From: Epinephelus fuscoguttatus
Taxonomy: Eukaryota; Chordata; Actinopteri; Perciformes; Serranidae
Direction: 5' to 3'
NCBI RefSeq assembly: GCF_011397635.1
Contig: NC_064760.1
Span: forward strand, 28,122,856 to 28,186,855
DNA length: 64,000 bases
The position numbers and the translations under genes are program-made. Positions 34,801 to 48,000 of this stretch are shown here, one piece after another. Numbering within the stretch: the first letter of the stretch is position 1; every line of letters begins with the position of its first letter. The notes beneath the pieces are model-generated. The model was not told the DNA's origin, made no database searches, and saw nothing but the letters and a program-made list of their open reading frames with translations.

Positions 34801-36930
34801 CTTTATTATCGATTGAGAATGAGGCATAACTGACCCCTGTACCTTGCTTTGTTTTTGTAGTCTGTTGTAAGTGCACAGCTGATGCTTTGCTGTGTTTACC
34901 AAGCTGTCTACTGTCACAACATTTTTAGCAGTGGATGCATGTGTGCACTTGTGTGTCTGTTGTGTTGAGATAAAGTTAAATTCACCCTGGATGGATGGAG
35001 GGGAAGCTAGAAGAGATGTGGTCAGTTGTCGACAGGTATTGTGTGTGTGTGCGTGTGTGTGCTGTGTTATAATTGATCTCAGCAGGGTGGCATGCAGGCT
35101 GAGGTGCTTGTGGTCAGTCGTCCTTGGGGGTTGGGTCGACAATGTTTGTCTTTGCACATCTGGCCACTAGAGCCACTTCCGACTCCAATTAGGATTTCCT
35201 GAGACTCAATAAAGGGGATTATTGGCCTGCAAAAACACTAGGCCAGACTCTCCCACCCTCAGTCGCCTTCCTGCCCCAGCTGCTACGGTCATTACACCAG
35301 CCAGAACTACAGTCGCACTCCACTAGAGGCTCACAATGACACAGTGACATACAGCGACATAGACAAATAAGCCCCTTTCTTCCCCTCCTTTTCTTGCACC
35401 TCTTTGTCTCTTTTTTTGTTGTTAAAAATGAAAGACTCCTCTCATATTTGATCCCCGTTTCAGAGTCTCCTCATATGTGAAATGGATCAAGCGCTCCATA
35501 AATGATGTCCGCAAAGTAATGGAAACTAAATTTCTCCCCAGCTGGCTGATGAGAGACCACAAGAGTCTGTATACCAAGCTGTGGTTGGGCACAAAGCCCT
35601 GGAGCAGAGTGCAGGGGAGCTGGGCTGTGCTGATAGGGGGTCCTGAGCGGCTGCTTGTGTGGCAAGAGTGATCACACAGTTAATATTCAAAGGGCCGGGT
35701 CTGTTGTAAAGAAGCCACTAAATAGAGGTTGACAAAGCGCGTCGTACAAACAAAGGCTTCTTCCTAAGTAGGCTGTGTATATAGCTCGAAGGGCAGTGAA
35801 CGGATGGGCTTTGCTGGGGTGGTCATGTATGGAGTCTATAGTGAGTTATTAAAGCAGGGCCTCCTGCTCTTCCTCCCCCACCATCACAGTCAGCTCCACA
35901 CAGTCTTCATTTTATGTCTCTCTGCTGGCTCTAATGCATTTTTTAATTTTGTCACAGGCCTATAGATTTAGCTGTATGAGACAGCCAGATTTATTGCATG
36001 GTGTCGCTTCAAATCAGATTTTTCTCATTAAATATGAACTGCATTATTTATTTCACCTGTATTGCTTGCAATTACAACATTCATATAAGCTGCATAATTT
36101 CCCCTGGGTTGTATTTGGGTATTGATTTTAACATCTACGTGCTTCATATTGAGTAAAGCCTTGCAAATTCCCTTCTACATCACCACACACACGCTCAACA
36201 TGCACGTACACACACAGTTTCTTCAACCATCTAAACCTAATTATTCTCCCCCTGCTTGTCTTTGCCAACTAGTGATGTCACCCACAGAGAGACAGTGGGA
36301 GTGTTGGCTCAGTGCCTGAGGGCGGCTATGCTGGCAGAGGAGAGGAGAGGAGAGGAGAGGAGAGGAGAGGAGAGGAGGAAGTTAAGAGAAGATTAGCACT
36401 TGAGAGGTTAGCAAAGTAGGAAAAATGAGGGGGGACCCCCGGAGTTTTGGCTGGCCCTTGTGTTGGGGCTGCAGGGATTAACCAGCCTGCTCTGCTGCTG
36501 GACCTACAGAACCCAACCTCCTCCTTTCTGCTCCCTCAGTGGCTCCGACAGACATTCAACCAACACCTTTAAGGCTGAAAGGAAAACACGGAGGAATTAT
36601 GAGGGCCAGGTCCCAAGGGGACTCCCTCTGGGATTAACCTAGCTGCTACTCTCTTCCCATCCTTTCCACTGGCATTCACTGGGCCTGTGCTGGAACCCAT
36701 TCATTCCCACTAAACTGTTGCATAACAATGCAGCCTGCCTTTTGCAGTAGCACTGGAGCTGTTGGTAAAACAAGGCACCCTTGGGCCCCCAGAACCCCTG
36801 AGCCCAAGGCCCAGTTTCTTGTGTTGTTGTGGGGGGAGCGTTGGAGGCTGGAGCTGTGTGAGCGACTGGACATTTGGGGCACACGTCATAGTAGAGGCCG
36901 GAATTAATGAGTTGCATGTAAGCTGTGTGA
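31873..36930. other. Intergenic DNA between fhdc1 and ogt, proximal part
   Basis: No gene is recognised. Positions about 31980-32460 read like another diverged interspersed repeat, ending 'ttacatacaggcccttta'. GT/CA-rich DNA occurs near 34110-34140, 34400-34440 and 35040-35060. A complex stretch at about 35450-35670 lacks repeats and could be conserved noncoding DNA. The open frame at 34642-35157 (-) is compositionally biased by CA/GT runs and looks like chance. Confidence 0.45.
36336..36378. repeat. (AGGAG)n microsatellite
   Basis: About eight tandem copies of aggag in an otherwise mixed sequence. Confidence 0.95.
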
Positions 36931-37193
36931 CAGTTTAAAGAATACCAACATTTTGGTAAACAGGCTTAGACTAATACTACTCTCATATCTCTCCATTTAC
37001 TGAATAGACAGATATGAGAAGGAGTGTTTAATATGAACAGCCGTCAGCAGATTATCTTAGTTTGACGTAAGGACTGGAGGCAGGCCAAGAAAATGACTGG
37101 CACATAATCCCCCCGTAAAACAACAGATTTAAACATTGTTTTTGTACATATGAAACAAAGCTGATCTAACGTGTTAATTAGTGAGCTTAAAGG

Positions 37194-38198
37194 CCCAGAC
37201 ACACCAAACCAACATCAAAGAACTAGTGGCGACAAAAGCCGACTGCTGCACCACCTCACGTCGCCTGTGTCCTGGACAACACACTGCAAAGACTACAACC
37301 AATGGCCGACTAGCACATATGCTCTGCGCTTGAGAGGAAATAATGCCCCATAGCAGCAAAGCAGGAGTCTCCATTTGTCATTCAAAAAGGGAAACCAGAA
37401 GACTGACAGGACAGATTCAAGATGCTAGTTAGCCAGTTAGCACATTAAAAACACAACGGGCTAGCAAACAATAACACAAACAAAGAAATAATCTAACCTA
37501 ATATGGCAACTTTGTTTTGATTTCACGCCCTCTTGACTTAGCCATTTCCATCCATCCATCCATTTTCATCTGCTTATCCAGGGCCGGGCAAAGCACCCCA
37601 GACATCCCTCTTCCCAGCAACCCTTTCCAGCTCCTAGGGACCCCAAGGTGTTCGCAGGCCAGATGAGATATGTAATCCCTCCCGGTCTGCCCTGAGGCCT
37701 CCTACCAGTTGGACGTGCCTGTAACATCTTCGAGAGGAGGTACCCAGGCATCCTGATCAGATGCCCGAACCACCTCAACTGACCCCTTTCGACGCGAAGG
37801 AGCCGCGGCTCTACTCCGAGCTCTTTACCCTATCTCTAAGGCTGAGCCCAGCCACCCAGCGGAGGAAACTCATTTCAGCAGCTTGTATCCATGATCTCAT
37901 TCTTTCCGTCATTACCCAAAGCTTATGACCATAGGTGAGGGTTGGGACGTAGATGCTTTCCTCAGTGCCGTTTCTCTAATTGTGCACTGAGCTAAAATGC
38001 AAACCAGAGTGATTTCACTCACCGGCAGGCTCCACCATCTCCAACTGCAATTCAAATTGTTGAACTAGCCACTCAAGAGCCGACAATAGTCCGCTAGTGC
38101 CAACAATTTGGGACACACCGCTAAAAGTAGGGTGACAGATGCTCACCGACAGCCTGACATTGACCAACGACTGACCAATCGGTTTGGTGTGTCAGCCC
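37194..38198. mobile_element. Nonautonomous hAT-like element nested in a MITE
   Basis: Terminal inverted repeats: left 'cccagacacaccaaacc', right 'ggtttggtgtgtcagccc'. The flanks read ttaaagg (37187-37193) and ttagagg (38199-38205), a 7-8 bp target-site duplication with one mismatch, as expected for hAT elements. The target lies in the MITE phrase corresponding to 'cctctaaagctcacta'. It carries a LINE fragment inside and has no transposase. Confidence 0.75.
37548..37965 (-). mobile_element. Non-LTR retrotransposon (LINE) 3' fragment
   Basis: The minus strand encodes the fragment MRWFGHLIRMPGYLLSKMLQ (37778 downward) followed by ARPTGRRPQGRPGG. This is the end of a LINE reverse-transcriptase ORF ('WFGH...RMP...GRRPRGRP'). 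The plus strand shows the matching phrases 'cagatgcccgaaccacctca', 'aaactcatttcagcagcttg' and 'acccaaagcttatgaccata', common in fish LINEs. It is 5'-truncated and degraded. The fragment lies inside the hAT-like element. Confidence 0.8.
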
Positions 38199-38419
38199 TT
38201 AGAGGAGCTGGTGGGCGGATTTTGCTTCCTTCAGACAGAGCCAGGTTAGCTGTTTTATAGTTTTCCCAGTCTTTACGCCAAGCTAAGATAAACTAACCAA
38301 ACCAGCTGGCTGTAATTACTCTTCAGCACAAACAAATAAGAGTTGAATTGATTTTCTCATCCAACTCTGAAAAGGAATGAGCATATATCCCATAAATGTC
38401 TTCCTTTAAGTATTGCTAA

Positions 38420-40605
38420 GTATGAAGTGTTTTTTAACACAAGGGTCGACAGTCACCTAAAACATGACAATAACACTGTCAGCTGAAACAGTGGTTATCG
38501 TCACATTTGAAACGACCAGATGATCTCAAAGCCGTTAATGCTGAGGGGCAGAATAAGAGAGAAATGACTTAATGTGGGTCAGATAAATGGGAAGACAGCA
38601 TGGGGTTTATTCTGCTCTCTGGAAATCACGTGCAAACCCTCTCTCCCTTCCTTCCTCTCTGTCCGACACATGGAGATGTGGCATGTTTGGCAGAGGCAGA
38701 AAAGAGGGGGAACAAAGGGATGAGAGACCAATGCAGAGTTGCGATGGCCAGCTGAGTTATTTGGTCAAAACCCAGTAAAATGGAAGGACGGGCTGTTGCT
38801 AGGCTGTGCTGTGAGAAAGAGAGAGCACTCTTGGTGAGCTCATTGAAAAGAACCAGGCCTCTGTTTACTCACACAGATATACCACTTTAGAAGCACTGCA
38901 ATCCCCACCAATTAGTACTATTACCCACTATTACCTCCTATCACCGTCTTTGAGCCTTCATTAACCACTCAACCTGTTGAACAGGATCTAAAAGACTCAC
39001 CAAGAGACTGAGAGAGAGCCTAAATAGTAGTGAGTGACAGTTGGAAATAAACAATGCACATGGAAATTTACTACACAGCTAGTGTAAAAGCTGTGTAAAG
39101 TTATTTGCATTACTCACATTGTTACATGTAACTCATCAAAAATTACACATTATTCAACCTACGCCTAATTTTCCACTTACACTAATGACATGGCTTTGAC
39201 CTTCCATAGATCTGTTTGCGTAAATGTGAAAGTGGCTGTGATTTTCGTGACAATAAATCAAAGGTCAAAGCAGGGTGTCACTATAATGGCTTTCTCTTTC
39301 TCTCTCTCTGTCCTTGACAACCAAAGCAAAACACACCAAAACACACACAACTCAAATCACACCCTTGTTTATTCCTTGCATAATTCGGACTGCGGTGGAT
39401 TGTAAACATAAATGGTCACAATGGCAAAACCCCATAAAAAGGAACTTGTAATCAGATACAGCAGGACCTGAGGACTGATGACATGACTACAGGTGCAATT
39501 ACAACACTTTTATATTGTTAGTCTAAAGGATTTCATGAGTACCATTTGGAAAGTACACCAGTTATTCCCTGCATGTTTTTGGTTGTGATTCTGACAGTAT
39601 TTTGCAAAGAAAGACGTTGGGCTTTTTTCTAATTACAACCAGAGCAGTCATCTTTGACCCATTAGATTTATCTAGTGATGGAAATACATAATACAAAGTA
39701 GAGGAGCTGACTGTGTCCAACCCTCCCAGTAATTTTCTGATTCCCAGCCACCATGTGCAGAGGTGATGAATGAGCTCTCAAGCTCTAATTTTTCATTTGT
39801 TACTCAACAATTTCTGTCACCTCACATGAACAACCAAGTGCAACACTACACACAGAGAAATGTTTGCTCTTCTGCAGTTCTTTGGCATGGGTTAAGTTGC
39901 TATATAAAGAACTTTTAAGGTTCTGTAGAGGTTCCCTGCTGGTTCTTTCCCCAGCAAACTAAACTGAGTTAAAGAACCAGTATTGTATTGTTCTTTAGAG
40001 GTTCTCTTCTGGTTCTTCAAAATAATTCAATAAAAACACTACATTAAAGCAGCCCACAAGCAGTATATTTCCAGAGGCTAACATATTAAAGCAGTGGCTC
40101 TCAACCTCTTTTTGGCCCCATATGCACTGAAATATTGCAGGTTTGAAAATGTATCGTACTGTGTTTCTCAGTGAGCATTTGATACAGGATTTTATATCTT
40201 TTGAGAAATGAATAGTAATCATTCATGTTTTAAGTACAAGTTTCATTTAGACACATATTGACTTGTCCATGGCATTGTAACCACAATTACTGCATACTTT
40301 ATATTTTGGGTTATTTTTATTACTTAAGTTACTGTGTTATTTAGTAATGGATACATTATTTATATTTAAGTAGTAATAGATTCAGCATCATTGAGTTACT
40401 GGTAAATTATTATATCATTATCATTTATAGTACTTTGTTTAATGTTTCATTTGTATTGTCATGTGCAGTTTTAAGTGGAGTCACTGTGTTCCCTTGGTTA
40501 TGAGCTAATTGGTTCCTACCTGCCCTTGTTTTGTGGGGACAGGTATGAGTGATACAAGAGAGAGAGTGAGCGCCTCATACTTGAGAGTGAAGAGAGTTGC
40601 TGTAC
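38420..40605. other. Intergenic DNA, no gene recognised
   Basis: Positions 39898-40020 contain a unit of 'aaagaac ... gttctgtagaggttc' repeated once as 'gttctttagaggttctc', a short interspersed repeat. The rest is AT-rich with no recognised gene. Confidence 0.45.
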
Positions 40606-40611
40606 CCCTAA

Positions 40612-41473
40612 AGCCTAGTTCATATTACACGATTTTCACCACGATTTTGACGTTGCAAAGGATCTTGAGAGCCACCTTGGGTCGGAGGTGAGTCGGCAGA
40701 TAGTCTGCCACAACGTGTGAACAAGCCTACGAGCAAGTCGCCCCCTCGTCTGTGACTGGGACTGGATATCTGGCATGCTAGGAAACTGGAGAAGTCTGCC
40801 ACGACTGACAAAGAGCATCAGCCAATGAGAGGCGGGATACGTCCCACGTCAGCATGCAGGAGGACGGAACAAGGAGGACAAGCCGCAGGGTTGCCAGGTC
40901 TGCTTATTAGCTGCGACTTTGGGCTTGTTTTTTTTGTAGTTGCTTACAAATATTGGTAGTCGCGGGTTGTGTATTTTTTTGGGCTTGATTCTAAAGTGGA
41001 GTGGCTTATTTAGGCTTGCTCTCTAAACGTCGCCTTTCTCTTTATATATCCGTCGCTTCTTTTGGGCTTGTTTCCATAGCCCCGGTTGCTTGTTTCTCTC
41101 CCAAGATCTGGCAACACTGACAAGCTGGCAAGCAACAACAACAATGGCGGCGTCCACAGGATCACAGGGAACACGTTGTGTTTGGACCCAGGCCCTGGAG
41201 GCAAAGCTGATTCAACACTGGGAAGAAAATCCATGCCTTTACGATGTGTTGTCTTCAAGTCAAAAAACATAGTTTGGTGACGTCACCGCGTTTTCTGGGG
41301 CTCTGTCGGCGAGGGCTCGGTGGAGAAATCTTGTGGTGTGCACAGACAGGTCGTAACACAGTTGGCGAGACTCCCGCTGACAGATATACACGTCGGCAGG
41401 TACGAACACGCGAAAGATTACAAGTCTCCACGATGCAAAATTGGGGTGAAAATCATGTAATGTGAACTAGCCT
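40612..41473. mobile_element. Internally deleted PIF/Harbinger-like element with MADF-like frame
   Basis: The left TIR 'agcctagttcatattacacg' matches the reverse complement of the right end, 'aggctagttcacattacatg'; both continue 'attttcacc'. The flanking trinucleotide is TAA on both sides (40609-40611 and 41474-41476), the target-site duplication typical of PIF/Harbinger. An open frame beginning at the ATG at 41144 reads MAASTGSQGTRCVWTQALEA and then KLIQHWEENPCLYDVLSS. The 'LI..W..NPCLYDV' pattern is that of a MADF/Myb-like domain, as in the second protein of Harbinger transposons. The frame closes after about 43 codons and no transposase is present, so it is a nonautonomous relic. Confidence 0.7.
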
Positions 41474-41799
41474 TAAGTTGGAATGCGTTACTGTCTGGCC
41501 CTGTTGGTAAAAATTAAATGAAGAGGAAGAAACAAATGTTGTAGCCTGGAAGAACTGGGGAACACCAACAATCAAGGAAAGAGGGTTATAACATTACCTG
41601 GCATCGTCCAAGTGCCCCCAGGCTCATAACTTTAAAAACAATATAGTGCCATATGGCACCTCTAATGGCTCTATGGCAATCGCACGAATATTTGTGCGGA
41701 TGGACGATGAGCCGAGGTGGAGTTGCTACAGTAAATCTACATTATGATGGGGAAGCATTGATAAATTCAACAGGGTGAGCAGCACAAGCAGAGCACGGG

Positions 41800-42085
41800 A
41801 GTCCGCCATTGTTGTTGTGATGGTCGACTTTCTCACGCATGCCTAGTGACTGGAACCGTGATGCACATGTGCGAAAAGTCTCCGTTTTCAGAGGAACTAC
41901 ATGTTGCAAGTTTACATGACAACGGAGACAGTGCAGTTTCCAAAAAATTGCACTCTGGAACCCGTTTTCAAAATGTTGCATTTTCAGGCACCCAAAACGC
42001 TGCTGTCGTGTAAACGACTGGCCAAAACACAACTAAAATTTCCCGTTTTCAGTTGAAATCATTGTCGTATAAACGGGACCTGGCA
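41800..42085. mobile_element. Fragment of a dispersed fish DNA element
   Basis: Contains 'tgacaacggagacagtgcag', 'cattttcaggcacccaaaac', 'gtcgtgtaaacgactggcc' and 'gttttcagttgaaatcattg', phrases I recognise from a common nonautonomous fish DNA transposon ending in 'cgtataaacgggacc'. The left boundary is not resolved. Noncoding. Confidence 0.6.
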
Positions 42086-42089
42086 CTTT

Positions 42090-45000
42090 TTGGCTCAGAA
42101 AAATAAACACCAGCACTGTTATCCTTGAAGTGTTTCAAACATATTTAGTTTCATTGTTGACAATGTGGAAAAGTTACGCAAACAGCTGAATCTATTTTCA
42201 TCAATAACTGATGTAGTGTTCAGTAAAAAAATATGGGGAGAATCAAGTTCTTAGGTGCTGGTTGTAAATCACTGCTGTGTACACAGGAGAGGTATCACTC
42301 AACACAGAGAAGCTTAGATAAACGAATCTATGTATTGCTGTTTACTCCTCACGTGTACACCACTGCAGCCTCTGGCTCTGTGTTGTGAAAACTCAGGATG
42401 GGCTCTAAAGGAAACAGACTCAAAAGATTATCTCGGGCCGGCCTTAAACAGAAACCAGAGAGAGACGGGAGAACAAGATAGAGGAGTAGAGAGGGAACCA
42501 TAGAAGGAGAAAGCAAAACAGAAAGAAAAAAGACACCAGTTAAAGTTATGTGTGTTGGATCCCTAGAGGCCAATGTCTTGTTTGAAAAGCCCCGAGGTTA
42601 CGGTCAGAGGTCACAGGTTAGGCTCAGGGGTTATCAGCAACTGTTTGGGGATAACTACAATTGTCCAAGAAGACTGGCGCTTCGGCAGTTAAATGGATTA
42701 ACTCAGTGAAGGTATTCAGGGGTTAAAACCAGAGTGCAAGCCCACGTCCGCACAAACACGGAGCATACACACATTTTAGTGCACGTATACTGTACACTGG
42801 CAGACACTGGAGATCGTATCACTTGTTGATCTGGGTGTGGTTGAATGTGGAGCTGGGGTGTGAGAGGAAGTCAGTGGGGAGCAGAGGTGTTGAACCCTGT
42901 CATCCTGTTGTTACTGATCACACCTGCCTGTTGTTCCCAGAGAGTGTGAAGAGTGTTTGTGTATTGAGACCGATGAAATTCGGCAGAGGGGAACCACTTA
43001 ATTATACCCAAATAGGACATGGAAATAACTCATTTTCAACTGACCCAAGGGCTTCACGGAGTACACACAGGCTACAACAGACACAACAATCACCCCCCTG
43101 GTTTACACACACACCAATGTACACAAACACACACTTATGTGAATGATAATGGCAGGGCTCTTATTTAACGCCCCTTCATTCAGCATGCTGGGGGATGTAC
43201 TACAGTGCATTCTTAATGGTCTTTAGACTGTGACCTGAGCAAGAGGTGCGGAGGAGGGAGAGGGAGGGAGAAGACGTAGGAGGCAATGTTTTTAAAAACA
43301 AAAAGCTTTGGCTCAACTTTATGTCCTGGCTGAATTCCAAGACTGAATATTTTATGAGTTAGCTTGTTTATTGTCTTTGTTTTTATCGTGAATCAAAGTT
43401 GCTTGTTCAGATACTGAATGTGAGAAAGCTTGTTTTCTGTCTTTTTACGCACACCAACGCTTGTTTGTAGACAGCAGCTGCAGTCACTACACACACCCGC
43501 ACAGCAGCAGCATCCATGTAAGACATCCCCTTCAGCTTCGCCTTGGCGTCATCATTGTTTTGGTTCTTGTTGCACAGGAGACCCCACGGTGAATTCTGTG
43601 TATCTCAGGCCGATCTCAGTCACATCCAGTGACCCGCAGAGGAGTCGCATATGAAACACGGCAGTCGTAATGCCCAGTTCTTGCTGGTGCTGTGATCAGG
43701 CATAAACAGAGCACGCCTGATTACATCCATAGGACTCAATGACAATGTGGGCACCAAAGTAGAGAAGGGTGCCACTATGTGGCACATCAGAGCTGCAGGG
43801 TCCAGGGGCACAGATCTGGGCACAAAGCAGGTCTTTCACATGAAGACCCTTTGAACCCTGACTGACATGGACATTCCTTTGAAGTGCTGCGTGGTGAGGC
43901 CTAAACTCCAAAGCTGGTTTAACATGTTGAAATGGATCCTTTGTGTTCTCACTCTGTGTTCACAGATCTCACATATGGAGAAACATGGAGGGCACCCCAC
44001 CACCCCCACCCTCTCTCAGTTGTTGTGCCATGTTTGCTTTTTACTGATCAAAGTGAAATGTATAGAGAAGAGGCATATATGAGGAATTGTAATGACATGT
44101 TTGAGTCTCAGTGTTAATTCTTAGCCTATTCCCCACCAGGTGCTTGATATGGGTATAAAAACAGGGGAGGGCCACAAACTGTGCAGCCGCAGTGCTTCAC
44201 AGGCCATAATAACATAGTGCTCCCATAAAAATAGCAGATAAGCTCAGGGTACTTATTACAGCTGACAGCAATGATAAAGTCTACTGCGCAGAGCAGTGTT
44301 ATCTGGTCCTGGTCTGTCAGAGTAAATTATAAATAACCGAACACGACCATTTGCGACTGGACAAGCCGCTGAATTTTTTATCATCAGTATGCAAAAGACC
44401 ACAAACATATAGTGAGATGGTTACATTCAGGCTAATTGCAATGTCCTACACGTTTATATGACTCCTATATAACCATCCATCCAGTTGTCCCTCTTCCACT
44501 CCCATTTCCCCAGGTGCACTGGGCAGGTCTTTGCCAAGCAATGCTAATTATGAGCTGGTTGGTTTCAGCATTGTGTGTCACACAAAAGGGATTTGCTCCA
44601 AACCAAGGCCATGCCAAAAAACAGGCCTGCACCCACTGCATATAAGCCGGGAAGTCTGAATAACTGGTTATGTCACTACATCATTTTTTTTGTCCCTCCA
44701 TTTAAAATAATAATAACAGAAACATGACAACAACAGCAACAGCTGGCCCAATAATAACACTGCTTTACAAGTAGTAAAGCAAGAATCAGAAATTAGACAA
44801 CAGCCCAATAGTATTACATAAGTAACACATGTACACAATGAAAATATTAGCCTATAGATTTAACAGTGATGTCTATGAAAATGTGCAAAACTGATCATTG
44901 CCAACCTTAGCTGGGAATTAATGATTCATTCCTGTTTCTGTGACCAGGCACCGAGCCCTGGAGAGAGAAAGAAAGTCACTCAACCAGACTGTAACAAACA

Positions 45001-48000
45001 TGACAGCAAGGCTGCCATTGTCCTTCAGCTAAGTGTTTTTCTATTTTGTTTTTGCCTGAAAATTGCCACACTTCAAAGTGACTAAACATTTGGGTCAACA
45101 TTTGTTATCTGTCCTTTCCAAGCTGTTGCTGATATATTATGTTCTCATTTGGAGCTGCTGGAACAGCCAACATCCTTCAGATCCGTCATATGGTTGTGTT
45201 TTTCTCTTATTTTCAGCAGAAAAATAATGGCCCTTATCTGGAACTAACATTCTCACTTGTACTTGAGTCAGTGCTTCGGTCCGAGCCAATATCCATTTCT
45301 TAATGTGCGAGCACTTCCCCTCCTCAGCTCTCCCAACGCGGCCTTCAAAGCCTCTCCCAACAGCCTGCTGGTCCAAAAACAATATGAGGGCAGGCTCGTG
45401 AAAATTAGCCTCTGACTTGCTGCCCAAATCTCACAATTTGGATTCACACAGGTAGATAGATAAACCCACCTCACACACAGGGTAGTGAAGATTGCCTGGC
45501 TATGCTGACTAGCTGTCAGTTGCTGGCCAGCTACATTAGCCAGGATGTTCGCTACCTGCCCTGGATTGTCCCTCTGATGACTGAAGAGTCAGACGTTCAC
45601 GAGACTTTTATCGAGGGCCAAATTATCCACAAAGGGTCTTTTCCTCTCCAAAACAAACAGACATGGTGGTTTAAATCAGTAAAAACACTGAATAAAGCAG
45701 TTTCACATTTGAAAACTCAATGTTTTTCTGATGCTGCTTGTCGCATAGGGGCTCCTAATAACAGCAGCCTAAATGCAAATGGCACTATCGCCACTGTCTG
45801 GTTTGTTCATTCTGGATAAGGACCCCCTCCCAGTGCAGATTAGGCTACAGCTTATTCTAAGGTAATGAAAAATGGCAGCGTGCAAAACTATGACACACAC
45901 TACGTACACTACGCTATACAATTAACCACATGCAGACATCGTTGTCGATGATAGATCCAGTGCAGTGGACAGAGCGCAGTGGACATGACAAACTAGGCCC
46001 CCAGAGATTCATTGATTGATTGTAAACTAGTTATATTATTATGTAATAAGCACATAATGCAAACATAGAGTGAGTAATTTTAACAGTGGTGGTTAAAGAC
46101 CTCTGCAACTCTTCTGCTGTGATGATGTCAAAGGTCACCACCTCATCTACTCCCGCACTGACCCTTGTTTCTGCACCAGCAACCCCTGACCTTTAACCCC
46201 CGTGTTTCCCCCTAGTTGGTCCTGTTTCCTCGGGCCTGTGTGCAAGGAGGGACCCAGAGTTGTGGAGAAAAGGTTAAAGATCATTCAAGTGTACAGAGCT
46301 CCTTATAAGGGATGTAAGATTTTAGCACAACACCTGTAACATTACAAAGAAGAGCACTTCTCAGCACCACACAGGAGTATGTTCGCTATGGAGTGGACGT
46401 GTAGATCATCAGTTACACTGCTTCATATAAATCTTATGTACGCATAAGAGGGCCCGACCTTGCACCCAGTTTTACATTCTTATTGTTTTCACTTTTCATT
46501 CAGACAAAGGTTCACACGATTCCTGCAATTGTTTTGCGGGAGATAACACAGGAAAACCAGAGGATGTAATCCTCTGAATCTGCACAGCTTGCAGATAAAT
46601 AGAGAAATAACTCATTTATATTGTGGCATTTGAGAAAATAACTATCTCTCTGACAATGGGAAAAGTCCGCCTTGCCTGTAAATAATATTAGACAGTAAAT
46701 TTCACTACTCTCTGCTCTTTCGGTGGCCTTTGACCCTTGCAGCTTCACCACCACAGCTGCGTCTGAATGCCACCCAACACTGTCTCTCTTAACCTTGAGG
46801 ACTAGTGCAAAAAAGAACACAGACTTTTCCTAAACTCCTAATTGCATAAGGTCGACTGTTCATTTATTTTGTTGTTATGGGGCACTACTTTGGCCTGTTA
46901 CATCATGTATAATTCGATTTAGGGTGTGTAACTGTGAGTAGATAATGATATAATCACTGTCTGTACTTACCTAACAGCTGTATTTGAAGTCAGAACAGGG
47001 TGAGATCAGTGCAAATTCAAAGTGACCAAGGTAAAAGTGTTTGAACCATAGCAGCCCAGTCCCACACTGATTAGAAGTTTTACTCCAATTATCTGCTTCA
47101 CTTCCCCAGTTTTCATATCTACAGTAAAACCACAGCCATCCCTCAGGATTCAGCCTAAAATTCTTCTCATCATTTTTGCTGCAACATGACAGTTTACAAG
47201 AGGAGGTCAGAACACCTACAATAATGGTCAGCTTTGTGCCTTGTTATTATGGTCTCCCTGTTTATATGTGTGCATAAGTGTGTGTGCGAGCGTGAAGTTG
47301 TCTGGAGGGTGTTTTATTGCACCCTGCGGTAAGGGGCAGTGGATTTGGTGGTCGACAGGCAGCAGCTACGCCTTTTCCTCCGGACTCTTTCCCTGTTCCT
47401 TCCACAGCCGCTGTGGTCCAACCCGTTTCCGACCTATGCTGAGTACACACAGATACAGACACACACGCAGAATAAACACACAAACTGGCCAGGCATGATT
47501 GCACATGTACACTCTTGCACATGCATGAAGTAACAAACAGTAAAAAAACACTGGAGCATCCTGGCCATCTCTTCAAGATGTGAGCTGGCACATGGAAAGA
47601 CGCAACCCTGAGCAAAGTTACAATATTTACAAAATGTTGTCAGAACTTTTCCTCTGTACACACACTCAGATCAAGTGTGTATTGTATCTTGAAATGAGTC
47701 CCAGTTTCCGCAATATTTCTACAACTGTGTGTGTCATATAAACAGGATACATAGAGAGGAAAAGAACAGGGTGGGAAAAGACAGGCTGAGATTGGAGGTA
47801 AACTGTTCAAACAACTGCATGAAAAAAAAATTGTACAATTACTGTGAGAGGAACTCACCTCGTGGGAGGAAGGGCAAATAAACTGATCCAAATGAGAGGA
47901 AGATTCCAGACTAAACTGCGTTACCTATGAATTGTGGCTTGGCACTGTGACTGGTGATGGTGAATGAGATTATAGATTAGACATAAACACCTCAGAGTTC

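Larger units (their letters stand above)
36935..38415. mobile_element. Fish MITE interrupted by a hAT-like element
   Basis: The left part ('aataccaacattttggtaaa' to 'gtgttaattagtgagctt') and the right part ('gagctggtgggcggatttt', 'ccagtctttacgccaagct', 'cataaatgtcttcctttaa') are the two halves of the MITE family also seen at 7264-7540. They rejoin in the known order of the family once the 37194-38198 insertion is removed. Confidence 0.7.

Noticed and set aside
34642-35157. 171-codon minus-strand open frame
   Set aside because: Biased by CA/GT-rich DNA (His/Thr-rich stretches), no homology recognised, and an overlapping plus-strand frame.
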